The notes under the pieces were generated by a model. That model made no database searches, was not told where the DNA came from, and saw only the letters and a list, made by a program, of their open reading frames with translations. Below, one piece after another: positions 1-7,516 of a stretch of DNA of 10,101 bases. A program made the translations under genes and the position numbers. How positions within the stretch are numbered: the stretch's first letter is position 1; every line of letters begins with the position of its first letter. The stretch is from Euperipatoides rowelli (lineage: Eukaryota > Onychophora > Udeonychophora > Euonychophora > Peripatopsidae): NCBI GenBank assembly GCA_003024985.2, contig PXIH01S0029205.1, one strand, 5' to 3'.

Positions 1-282
1 CTATATTGATTATGCTATATAGGTGGTGGCCTTAGAACTTTATTTACATGTAACACTAGTTTAGCTTCATAAATATTTTTGATTTTAAAATACCCACTTG
101 TGGAGTAGCCTTCTATTCAAGGCAGAATATTAACATTACTCTAATGCACTTATGCGGTACATAATTTTTCTATGCTGATATATTCATTATGCTCTATAAT
201 GACTGTAGTTATATGTAGAGTACCATATAACTTCATTTAGCTTCACAAGTAATTCAAATTTTGAAAATACCTAGTTTTTGGA
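1..282. repeat. Diverged direct duplication of about 105 bp
   Basis: Two related blocks lie at about 1-107 and 174-282. Both start with a tatatt.attatgct.tata stretch. Both later contain tttagcttca followed by an AT-rich segment, attttnaaaatacc and a final tttttgga or cttgtgga. Identity is imperfect, with indels in the middle. Together with the adjoining TATTTACCC cluster it may be part of one old transposon whose left end lies outside the window. No coding potential was seen. Confidence 0.45.
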
Positions 283-357
283 TATTTACCCAGGGCAGGG
301 GTAAATACCCGGGCAAATACCCAAAAATATTTACCCTACCACTGGGTATTTACCCAG
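283..357. repeat. Cluster of TATTTACCC / GGGTAAATA words
   Basis: Within 75 bp the word TATTTACCC occurs at 283-291, 328-336 and 347-355 on the plus strand, and as GGGTAAATA at 299-307. A one-base variant (CAAATACCC) is at 314-322. CTGGGTA (342-348) and TACCCAG (351-357) form a short inverted repeat. The right flank GCCCACATCACTA, read on the minus strand, begins TAGTGATG, a form often seen at hAT transposon ends. No left partner end was found. This is probably the subterminal region of a DNA transposon fragment; a regulatory cluster is less likely. Confidence 0.4.
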
Positions 358-369
358 CCCACATCACTA

Positions 370-851
370 GACAGCACTTGAAATTATGTAGTGACATCAT
401 CCCAGTAAACAATCTGAGATAGCAGCAAGGGACCACCATTACTTCTATCACTGAGTTTGTTATTTATTGTCTAAATATTTATAACCTTTTACTATTTAAT
501 ATTATTCATATTTTCTTCTATATATACTAGTTATTCTAGACACTGGTTTTAATAAATACTTCACACCGGTGATGTCAGATTAGTATGAATATGGCAACAC
601 AACGGATATTGAAAACATTACTGTTTACAATATTTTGATTAATATTATTATAAATAATGGAATCAACTTTTTTAGTAATTATCTTTCAAAATGAATAAAA
701 AAAAAGTTTAAATCCATTGTGGAAACCTTTAATATATGGCAAAACTATATGCTTTACAGCTAATCCTATTAACTATTACTTAATTCTTTAAAATACAACT
801 TGGCTACTTTTACAATTAATAAAAATCTAGATTGAAATGATTAATACTTAC
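370..851. other. No gene seen; probable intron downstream of the 852-967 exon
   Basis: On the minus strand this follows the GTAAGT donor at 851, so it should be intron of the RBM28-like gene. I looked for the next exon (the remainder of RRM2, with an RGFGFV-like RNP1) and saw none. The sequence is AT-rich without a clear repeat. Confidence 0.4.
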
Positions 852-967
852 CTTGAATGAAATATTTCGAATGATTAGGCGTGGTTTATTTAAAGAGCCA
901 ATCGGATTTGCTGCCCTCTTAAGAGTTTTAGCCTTTTTTCGTCTTAATGTGGTTGTTTTACCAGAAT
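852..967 (-). CDS. RBM28: Internal exon of RBM28/Nop4-like protein: linker and start of RRM2
   Basis: This is an internal exon of 116 bp on the minus strand. Two bases complete an Asp codon begun by the exon at 5561-5694, then 38 codons follow and the exon ends in phase 0. The acceptor is very good (TTTCACATTCCAG|ATTCTGG). The donor is a full consensus match (AAG|GTAAGT, intron base 1 at 851). The protein has a basic, nuclear-localisation-like patch (LRRKKAKTLKRAA) and then NKPRLIIRNISFK, the beta-1/RNP2 strand that opens an RRM. Vertebrate RBM28 has a lysine-rich linker leading into a nearly identical RLIIRNLSFK at the start of RRM2, which is the main reason for the name. The next exon, which should carry RNP1 of this RRM, is not visible below 852. 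Nothing indicates decay: no stops and intact splice sites. Confidence 0.75.
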
Positions 968-1371
968 CTGGAATGTGAAATACAAATATTCCATCATGAA
1001 TGACTTTTAAAATATAATTATAAATAGCTTTATTTTGTAACAGAAGTAGCCAACATACTTTCAAGATAAAAGTTATGAAATAGCCTACTTTATCATTATC
1101 AAATCACCAGTAGATATTCTGTGTCTTATCCGATTCAATTGTTTGTTTCCCTGTCTATTGTTGCCATGTGGTAGCACTAACTCACTTGCCATCTGACAAA
1201 GTTAATAGTAAACCTATACAACATAAGTATTTAGTGTTCTTTATAGATTTACAGTAATCATAACATAATTTATGCCTCATTTTACATTATTCTGTATTGT
1301 CGATTCATGAATGTTAAAAAAAAAATCCTAAGTAATCCTAAATAGACCTAAGTAGAATGTGGAAAAAAAAT

Positions 1372-1721
1372 GTCTAGCAGTTTGGTCTACTCGTTAAAGC
1401 ACTGGTCTGCTGACAGAGACATATGCCTGGTGGGTTTTGGTTTGATACCCAGAAGGCTCTTAAGTTCTTAACGAGTAATTTTTTCGAAGTTTTGTTCTGG
1501 TTTAGGTTTCATTAATTTGTTTTTCAATAGGTTTTATGAAGTTTCTGATCTGTTTTTGTATAAATTCATTGAATAAGGATAAGATGATTTTGTACATACA
1601 CATATTCAGGGAAACAGAATATGTTCGAATGCCTTAACCTGGTACGGGGGAAATTAATGGCCCTGGGGAAAAATTTTTAAACACTGATTAAATAAAAATT
1701 GCAAAAAAAAAAAAAAAAAAA
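1372..1721 (+). repeat. Degenerate tRNA-derived SINE candidate with poly-A run
   Basis: At 1381-1400 the sequence TTTGGTCTACTCGTTAAAGC resembles the D-arm/A-box region of a tRNA. At 1439-1450 GGTTTGATACCC resembles a B box (consensus GGTTCGANTCC, two differences). The spacing fits a tRNA. Between them ACTGGTCTGCTGACAGAG looks like an anticodon arm that has lost a base from one stem strand. About 250 bp of unrecognised body follows, then a run of 19 A at 1703-1721. That order (tRNA-like head, body, A tail) is typical of SINEs. No target-site duplication was found, so the outer limits are approximate. Confidence 0.4.
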
Positions 1722-2555
1722 TTTAAATTAAAAGTTGAGAAAATAATTAATTTACCTTACCTTTAACCCACTTGTCACATAACACTTAATTATCACAAAA
1801 CATGAAATTCAAATAAACCAAGATAATCAAACAAATTATCAATAAGTTTTTATAATGGCAATCTCGACAGAAGAATAGAGTAGGCCTACAACGTGCGACG
1901 TACGTGAATTAACTCCTGCAGAAAAATTAGAGCATTAATTATTAAATTAAAATTTAAAAAAAAAAAAGCCTAATTTATTAGACTTGCGTCTGCGTAAGTT
2001 GTGACGCCGCCATGTTCTTATATAAGCATAAAATTTGTGATTTATTGTTTATTTTAATGTTAATATGAAGATTATTAATATGATTTTAAGATGGATTTGA
2101 TATCAATTAATGTTTCTGGATCATTTATTAAGTTGAAGATGAATAGATTTTAGCTACGTAATCATTTATGGATTCACATATAAGAAACTTTTTTTTTAAA
2201 CATTACCTAATCAATATCAAATGGATAAAATAAGTTTCAATAATTTAAACTATGCCTAAAGCATCGGAAATAGCTTTTTTCTACATTTAGGCGATTATGT
2301 TTAAATGTTTCCTGAGGAGTTTATTCATAATGCTAATTAAGTGAAATCAAGTCAAATTATTACCAGTTGATTTTCAGGTCTTTGCAGCCTTTTTTACACC
2401 ATCTTTAATGGAATTTTTCATTGATTTTCTCATTGATTCACTTATTTGAATTTTTTGCTTTTTCACCTTTAACAGAATTTATAAATCCTGTACAAAGAAT
2501 ATAAATGCATCTAACTAATTGAGGAAAATGCAATAACTTTTCCTGCGGTTAAGCC
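1722..2555. other. Intronic stretch without a gene; small CpG-containing patch
   Basis: This is mostly AT-rich and without open reading frames. The one distinct patch is about 1885-2025, where several CpG dinucleotides occur and GCCGCCATGTT (2006-2016) matches the YY1 binding consensus in reverse complement. It could be a remnant 5' UTR/promoter of the retroelement whose ORF1 remains start at about 2556. That link is inference only. Confidence 0.3.
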
Positions 2556-3644
2556 AATGATGAAATATTAAAACTAACGGAAAGTGATATTCTTAAAGAA
2601 ATCCTATCTTAATCTCCAGAGTAATATCAAAGAAGTTTTTTTCCTACAAAAAAATTAGTGGTGTTCTTTAGATTTGATAATGACCTAAACCTCATTAAAT
2701 CTAAAGATAATTTCTCTAGTTTTAACGGTATTAAAATCATATTCTCATCCGATTGCACCAATGTGATCGCAGAAAATCAAAATTTGAAATCACTAAAGAT
2801 TATTGACCTTACCTATGAAAAAACTTTAAAATATATAACAGGAACTTTAAATAGCTTAAGTATAATTAAATCCATAAACTTCACCAAAAAAGAAGTTACT
2901 GATGAAGCATCATACTTTATTACACCTGCTTATATTAAATTTGAATTAAAAAATAAAACCTCGATTGACGATATATCCCACATTGACCTTGATAATGACA
3001 ATATTGGCTTAATTATTGTTAAAGATAGCCTGCACTGTGTTTCAAATGTAAATTGATTGGTCATCTTGTAAAAGCCTGTTATGCTAAGAAATGTAAAGAC
3101 TGTAAATCTTTCTATACTGATAAGCACTCTTGCAAAAACTCACCTATAGAAGTTAATTTACATTTTCAAATTCAAAACAAAATCCAAAATACAACTACAA
3201 TTTCCAGCCGAAATCATGTACAACAGGAATACCAATGGAATAATTCCGAACAAGAACAATGTGGTCAAAGACAATAGAAATATAGAAATTGAACAAAAAT
3301 TGCTAGACAAAGAAAACAAAAAATAAACTTTGACAAAAATGTACTAGCCTATACTAGAACCATTACACCAGGATGATGTCATATTATGTTAAACAATCTA
3401 CAGATAAAACAGAACCACTAGTGAAGACAAGAGTGATAAAACACATTTGACAAACCAAGATCTACAAGATAATAACGGAGCAAGGAATAGAATTAGACAG
3501 AAACAGGAAGGATTTGAGAAAAAGAGATCTGTTGAAAAAATACTACCCAAACCAGAAAATGATCCAGAAATAAATGAAGAAAGAAAAATTAGCAAAGGAT
3601 GGATTGTGAAAAAAACCATATTATTTAAAAGACTATTGTGTTAA
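2556..3644 (+). pseudogene. Decayed non-LTR retrotransposon ORF1 (Gag-like, two zinc knuckles)
   Basis: This is a broken ORF1-like gene. Frame 2556 reads NDEILKLTESDILKEILS, meets stops at 2610 and 2622, then stays open to 3055 with a Lys/Asn/Asp-rich domain. Near 3030-3037 the reading must move back one base (a one-base loss modulo 3). It then continues into a canonical CCHC knuckle at 3038-3079 (CFKCKLIGHLVKAC, CX2CX4HX4C) and a second cysteine/histidine knuckle at 3092-3133 (CX2CX7HXC). The frame closes at 3277. A further charged open stretch at 3447-3644 in another frame, rich in Lys, Glu and Asn, may be the C-terminal tail. Paired knuckles after a folded domain are known in ORF1 of non-LTR elements, where the protein binds element RNA. 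Clade uncertain: Tx1/L1-like is suggested by the fragment at 4224-4510, but jockey/CR1-type cannot be excluded. Confidence 0.62.
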
Positions 3645-3746
3645 ATAACAAATGGTGATAGGGAATTTTTTTTAAAAAAAAAAAGACGGATGACACATGT
3701 ATGAACATGTGATGCATGATGTAAGTGCATCAGTTCCAGCTTGACA

Positions 3747-3897
3747 TGTTGGCTAGAACGTGTAGCAGACGAACTTAGTTATTGTTCTTAGTTTGTATTT
3801 AATAGTTATTATTAGAATGTAGTTAAATAGTTGTTTATTAAACATCTTATTTAGAAGTNACTCTAAGTCTGATTAATTAATATAAAGTACGACTACA
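3747..3897. mobile_element. Solo LTR candidate, 151 bp, with 5-bp target duplication
   Basis: The unit starts TGTTGG and ends CTACA, giving TG...CA termini with a near inverted repeat (TGTTG/TGTAG). It is flanked by identical TGACA pentamers at 3742-3746 and 3898-3902. An ATTAAA polyadenylation-type signal lies at 3837-3842. TG...CA ends with 5-bp duplications are the hallmark of LTR retrotransposons. No internal coding region is attached, as expected after recombination between two LTRs. Short LTRs of this kind suggest a Copia-type element, but the family is not identified. One base (3859) is unresolved. It could instead be chance, since pentamer duplications are common in AT-rich DNA. Confidence 0.55.
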
Positions 3898-3909
3898 TGA
3901 CACATTATA

Positions 3910-4183
3910 TGTAATGATTTTGAAGAATTTGAACTTGCTAATGAAATTATTAACGACTTTTTAACAAAATCTAAAGCTGTAATAAATAAAAATAAGTCAT
4001 TTATATTTAGACCTTTTGATGATTCAATTATTAGGGGATTTTCTGACAAAATCTATGAAAAAATTTCTTGGACTATATTACCCTTTTTTTTCTAAAGGAG
4101 ATGACAATAGAATTAAAAATGAACTTTAAAATCAAATCAAATCAATTGTTGAATCATTAAAGGACAAATATATTTCTTTCTCC
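3910..4183 (+). pseudogene. Unrecognised decayed coding stretch
   Basis: From 3910 a frame of 61 codons is open (CNDFEEFELANEII... to ...YEKISWTILPFFF). It ends with TAA just after a run of eight T at 4084-4091. Shifting one base inside that run continues as FSKGDDNRIKNEL, then a single stop, then NQIKSIVESLKDKYISFS to 4183. Amino-acid composition (Asp/Glu/Lys with Phe and Ile) looks protein-like rather than random AT-rich translation. I do not recognise the protein. It sits between ORF1-like and ORF2-like remnants on the same strand, immediately after the solo-LTR candidate, so it is probably another retroelement piece. Confidence 0.4.
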
Positions 4184-4223
4184 TAAAATTTAGAATAGTC
4201 AATACTATGCTCCCCATATTTCC

Positions 4224-4510
4224 TTCTCTAAAAAATGCATTAAGTCAATTTATTCATTAATTAGTAAGTTATTATGGAAAGGAAAAAAGGTTTTGATCTC
4301 GATAAAATGTGTCACCCTAGAGAACTTGATCTTAAGAATCTTGAATTATTTTTTTGGTTTATCAAATATAATGTCTTCATTAAATTTATCACATACATAA
4401 CTGATCTTGGTTATTTTCATCAAGTCGAACCTACTGATAGGCCTCCACCTTTTGATTATATTCCACTTTTTAATAAGCTATGTAATTTTTATAAAGCATC
4501 TACTATGTGA
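4224..4510 (+). pseudogene. L1/Tx1-like ORF2 C-terminal fragment, frameshifted
   Basis: Frame 4224 reads FSKKCIKSIYSLISKLLW followed by KGKK. It then moves back one base within the A-rich run near 4284-4289 and continues as GFDLDKMCHPRE, LDLKNLELFFWFIKY and on to a stop at 4508-4510. This follows the order of a conserved block downstream of the reverse transcriptase in L1-clade ORF2 proteins: a helix ending in W-N/K-G-K, a basic strand, a PRE-type turn and an LxNLELYYW-like motif. Both halves match in order with only a one-base break, which argues against chance. The reverse transcriptase and endonuclease are absent, so the element is internally deleted or 5'-truncated. L1/Tx1 placement is by motif recognition only. 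Confidence 0.45.
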
Positions 4511-5560
4511 AAAAGAACATCACTTGGTTTCTAAAACAATTAAAATGCTCAATCATCAATTCCAGTTTTTATCTTTGCAAATTTAGGTTTCAAAATAACA
4601 ATTAAATTTTCAGACAAAGTTCATTATCACACCCTAGGGGATGGACCGAAGTGTAATCGCTGGAAATATAGAGCCCTAAGTGTAATGTTAATTAGAATTT
4701 ATTGATCAACACAATCATCTTATGAGAAAATTGGGTTATCATACAGTGTTGTATGCTGACATATTTTTGTTCAAATATTTTCTTAAGGTTATTACCAACC
4801 CTTAAGGCCCTAAATAAATACAACATATTTATGAATATAATATAAAGTATTTCCTTAAAAAAAAAAAATTTACAACCAATAGATGTTATTTTCAGGCTAT
4901 GAGTCAATCAGCAAAGTTTAGAAAAAACTAAAAATTTAAACGAAAAACAAGAAGACATAACTGGCAACAATCAGATTTTTTGATTCTTCGGCCATCAAAT
5001 GGCATCAAATTTTGGTGAGAGCCAAATTTAATTTAATATTTTTATTACGGTATTAAAATCACTGTTGTTAGCCAATCAAATTATTTTTATAAAAAGTGAT
5101 GTCTGAGATACATCACTATGTTATCATCAATTCATCTACCGGTACTTGATATAAATGTTCAAAGATCAACTTATGGTTTCCATATTTTATTTATTTATGA
5201 ATAAATAATACAATAAATTTATCTTTTAGAAACTGTAAATTTTAAGAGTATTGGGAATTTTAACTGAAGTTTAAAAATACAAAATACTTTTAAAATGTAT
5301 TTCCATTCCAAAATAACTTACTTTAAGAAAAGTATTTGCAACATCAGATTCAAAATACAAAACTATTTTTGTTATGAATTTGAAATACATGTATTTTCAA
5401 TAGTGCCCAGCCATGACAAGGGCTTACAGTTCATTAAAGTAACAATAGGCTACTTAGAATTTCAAGAACATTTAAAACATGTCAAGATGATAATTATTAT
5501 TTTATGCTATAATAATGCAAACTAAATAGGCTATTGAAATAATAAATAGTAAAAAAATAC
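4511..5560. other. Intronic stretch without a recognised gene
   Basis: This is AT-rich sequence following the ORF2-like fragment. An A-rich run lies at about 4858-4868, perhaps an old poly-A tail. No reading frame here has recognisable domains, and no further splice-flanked coding block was seen. Confidence 0.35.
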
Positions 5561-5694
5561 CTGATTCTTTAGGTGATGTCTGCTCTTCTGGCTTGTTTTG
5601 ATTTTGTTTGGGTACTCTTTTATCTGCATATTTAATTCTGATTTGTCTGCCTTCAACTACCTTAACTTTTTCTTTGGCTTTTTCAGCATCATCC
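5561..5694 (-). CDS. RBM28: Internal exon of RBM28/Nop4-like protein: end of RRM1 and linker
   Basis: This is an internal coding exon of 134 bp read on the minus strand. It supplies one base to a codon begun in the previous exon, then 44 codons, then one base of the next codon. The first 26 residues (DDAEKAKEK... to EGRQIRIKYADKR) look like the last helix and beta-4 strand of an RRM. A polar linker ending SPKES follows. The donor is CAG|GTATTT, with intron base 1 at 5560. The acceptor is the only nearby AG (AAAAG|GGATG); its pyrimidine tract is weak, so the 5' edge is less certain than the 3' edge. In known RBM28 proteins the first RRM ends with a similar basic strand before a lysine-rich linker. 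RBM28/Nop4 is a nucleolar multi-RRM protein of large-subunit ribosome assembly. The family call rests mainly on the following exon. Other multi-RRM nucleolar proteins remain possible. Confidence 0.68.
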
Positions 5695-5807
5695 CTTTTA
5701 AAATAATATATATTTTCAGAATATTCAAACAAAATCGAAAATCGAAATTTAAATCAAAAATCGCCCAAGCGTAGTACCAGTATTATAAACTTATATGATG
5801 ATTTTCT

Positions 5808-5864
5808 AAGAATTAAAAATCTATTATACTTATAAAATTACAGTATATCAGATTTTTAATTCTT
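5808..5864. repeat. AT-rich hairpin with perfect 15-bp inverted repeat
   Basis: AAGAATTAAAAATCT at 5808-5822 is exactly complementary to AGATTTTTAATTCTT at 5850-5864. After two mismatched positions the pairing continues with TATAC/GTATA. The stem therefore spans 22 positions with two mismatches, closing a 13-nt loop at 5830-5842. It lies about 110 bp above the 5561-5694 exon, presumably in the preceding intron. It may be a small foldback/MITE relic or a transcribed hairpin. Confidence 0.6.
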
Positions 5865-6441
5865 TATATAGTCTACCGGCTAGATTGCAATTTTTTTTTT
5901 TACAAAGGGCAATATTACGCAAACTTTTTTTTATTGAAACTATTGTTTTAGTCTTTACAATGTGTAATTATCTAAAAGGCATAAAGCCATCCTTCTCCCA
6001 AATGTCTTTGTCAGAATTTAACTAATAACAATACTATAATATAGAAAGAAAATAAATTGTTTTTTAATAGTAGGCTAGGCTTCCATTATGGTAAATTGTT
6101 TTTTTTTATTTTTTTATTTACATGGAACAGGTAATTTTATTAGGGACAGGTCATATATAATTAATAATGCTGTCTTTTGGACAGGTGGTGTGACAAGTCT
6201 AATGCTTGTAGTTATGCAGTGTGGCCAATTGGGAATTCCCGCTAATAAGATAATTATGCAGTTGGTGAGACACATGTAACAGAGTGACACAGACAACAGT
6301 AATTTGGTTTGCAAATCATATATTTTATTGGAGCACAAAGTACTCTCATAAGCAAACAAATATATTATATAATTACACACTAATGGGATATTATTATTAT
6401 TACAGTCACCTAGGGTTTTTGGTAATGAGGATATTAACTAG
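5865..6441. other. No gene seen between the hairpin and the hAT-like element
   Basis: If the RBM28-like gene continues, the exon with the first part of RRM1 should lie at higher coordinates on the minus strand. I found no RNP1-like coding block in this stretch. Poly-T runs occur at about 5890-5901 and 6099-6116. A perfect GGGAATTCCC palindrome is at 6231-6240. Confidence 0.35.
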
Positions 6442-6933
6442 CAGGGGCGGTGGAAGCATGGGTGCAATGGGTGCATCTGCACCCAGAAATAAATATTGTG
6501 GGTCGATGCACCCACATATTTTTCATACAAAAAATACTTTTTCAAATATAAAAAAAAATAATTATATGTAAAAGTACAAGGTGAACCATGAAAAATATTT
6601 ACTAAATTAAGGAACANTACATATTAGACTAATAGACTAAAAACCTTTGCATCATTTTAATGTAAAGTAAGTTATATTTGAAAATAAAAACTGTAATATT
6701 CCATTTATACCTACAAGCCTTGTACTGATGTGCATTTTTTAAGAAAAGTAGAAGTAAAATCATTTTCAAAATTACAAATAATAGCCTAGTCCTTCCAATG
6801 TGAATGTTATCTTAACAGTGCACTAAAATCGTAAAAAAAAAAAAAAAATTGGGGGGGGGGGGGGCTTCACCCGACAGCCCACCCCAAAGTTCCTTTTTGC
6901 ACCCACATATTTTACATGCTAACTCCACCACTG
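6442..6933. mobile_element. hAT-like non-autonomous DNA transposon
   Basis: The unit is 492 bp. Its ends are CAGGGGCGGTGGAAGCATG (6442-6460) and, in reverse complement, CAGTGGTGGAGTTAGCATG (6915-6933), identical at 14 of 19 positions. CAG(G/T)GGCGG-type termini are typical of hAT elements. The 8-bp flanks ttaactag and ttagattg agree at 5 of 8 positions, a possible decayed 8-bp target duplication. Inside, a 20-bp block starting TGCACCCACATATTTT occurs at 6507-6526 and again at 6898-6917 with one difference. Several TGGGTGCA words lie near the left end. A 16-A run (6833-6848) is followed by 14 G (6851-6864). There is no transposase, so it would depend on an autonomous relative. One base (6617) is unresolved. 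Confidence 0.55.
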
Positions 6934-7003
6934 TTAGATTGCATAATTATGTGAGAGAGAATAGCCTATGTACAGTATAATAGTGATTATAATGCTTTAT
7001 TGG

Positions 7004-7516
7004 ATAACATGGCTGCTAACTGCAGTTGGATTAGTCTTACCAGTGGAGCTTGCATCCTATGACTATGAGTGTAGTCTTGCACATGGTAGTCTGTTACCTC
7101 AGGCTGGAAGCTGGCCATCTTCTTGCTGTCTTCTGTCCGGATTAGGGATTTAGATTAGGCCAAATTGTGGCTAAGATTTCTGATGGGCTTGGATTGGCTT
7201 CTGCTCTGCTCTGGTCGGCTTTCCTTGGTCTGGCTCTCTGCTTCTTTTCAGTTTTCTGCTTAGGCAAAACTAATACTGGGACCTCTCAGACTAGAGGTCT
7301 ACACCTACCAGGAAAAAGAGACCCCCTTAATGACCAGCCAAGCAATTTATACTTCCTTGTCTGGCCACAGGAGAACCCCAAACATCCTGATAGTGATATG
7401 ATTATGGGATAGCCCACATGGTAGCCTCTACTTGGATGGTAGTCCAACTTCCTGCCTAAGGGCTGGACACAACAAACTACTAAAATGAATATGAAGATTG
7501 TTAGCAGTCATGTTAT
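7004..7516. mobile_element. GC-rich unit bounded by 17-bp terminal inverted repeats
   Basis: ATAACATGGCTGCTAAC at 7004-7020 matches the reverse complement of 7500-7516 at 16 of 17 positions. A further inverted copy of AACATGGCTGC lies just outside at 7524-7534. The interior is markedly richer in G+C (about half) than the surrounding roughly 30 percent. It has a small hairpin, GACCTCT/AGAGGTC at 7280-7286 and 7293-7299. Short open frames exist on both strands, including a Lys/Arg-rich one on the minus strand, but none resembles a known protein. No clean target duplication was found. The likely explanation is a non-autonomous DNA transposon, although the repeats are short and a unique sequence remains possible. 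Confidence 0.35.

Larger units (their letters stand above)
968..5560 (-). other. Large intron of the RBM28-like gene, loaded with repeats
   Basis: This interval of 4593 bp runs from the donor GTATTT at 5560 down to the acceptor CAG ending at 968. Both flanking exons split a codon after its first base, so phase is conserved across it. It contains the SINE candidate, the ORF1 and ORF2 fragments and the solo-LTR candidate listed separately. The retroelement coding remnants all read on the plus strand, opposite to the host gene. An unseen small exon inside it cannot be excluded. Confidence 0.65.

Noticed and set aside
816-851. Continuation of the minus-strand reading frame past the 852 exon edge
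   Set aside because: It reads through a full GTAAGT donor into AT-rich sequence and the RRM similarity stops exactly at the donor, so it is intron.
968-1064. Minus-strand open frame upstream of the 852-967 exon
   Set aside because: It reads through the strong TTTCACATTCCAG acceptor and the residues resemble nothing; it is intron.
1741-1880. Possible minus-strand splice donor (AAAGGTAAGG) with an upstream exon
   Set aside because: The sequence upstream of the donor has stops within a short distance in all frames and no recognisable motif.
3030-3040. Programmed -1 ribosomal frameshift between the ORF1 domain and its zinc knuckles
   Set aside because: The direction fits, but no clear slippery heptamer is present and other stops show the gene is decayed, so a deletion is simpler.
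3398-3619. Minus-strand open frame opposite the charged ORF1-like tail
   Set aside because: It is the antisense shadow of a Lys/Glu-rich plus-strand frame; hydrophobic Ser/Leu/Phe composition follows from that.
5695-5732. Open frame extending above the 5561-5694 exon
   Set aside because: It lies on the intron side of the only nearby AG and lacks RRM-like residues. If the acceptor call is wrong, the exon would be longer.
6231-6240. GGGAATTCCC, a perfect kappa-B-type palindrome
   Set aside because: A single site without promoter context; a 10-bp palindrome alone is not evidence of regulation.
6088-6279. Plus-strand frame with VVMQCGQLG, faintly like a tubulin N-terminus
   Set aside because: Only the QxGQ-G pattern fits; the residues after it do not, and the upstream part is a poly-T translation.
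6851-6864. G-run as a G-quadruplex
   Set aside because: A single uninterrupted homopolymer next to a poly-A run is more likely a slippage product or assembly-sensitive tract.
6968-7412. Plus-strand short open frames in the GC-rich unit
   Set aside because: They are short, interrupted and without family signatures; open length is explained by fewer AT-rich stop codons in GC-rich DNA.
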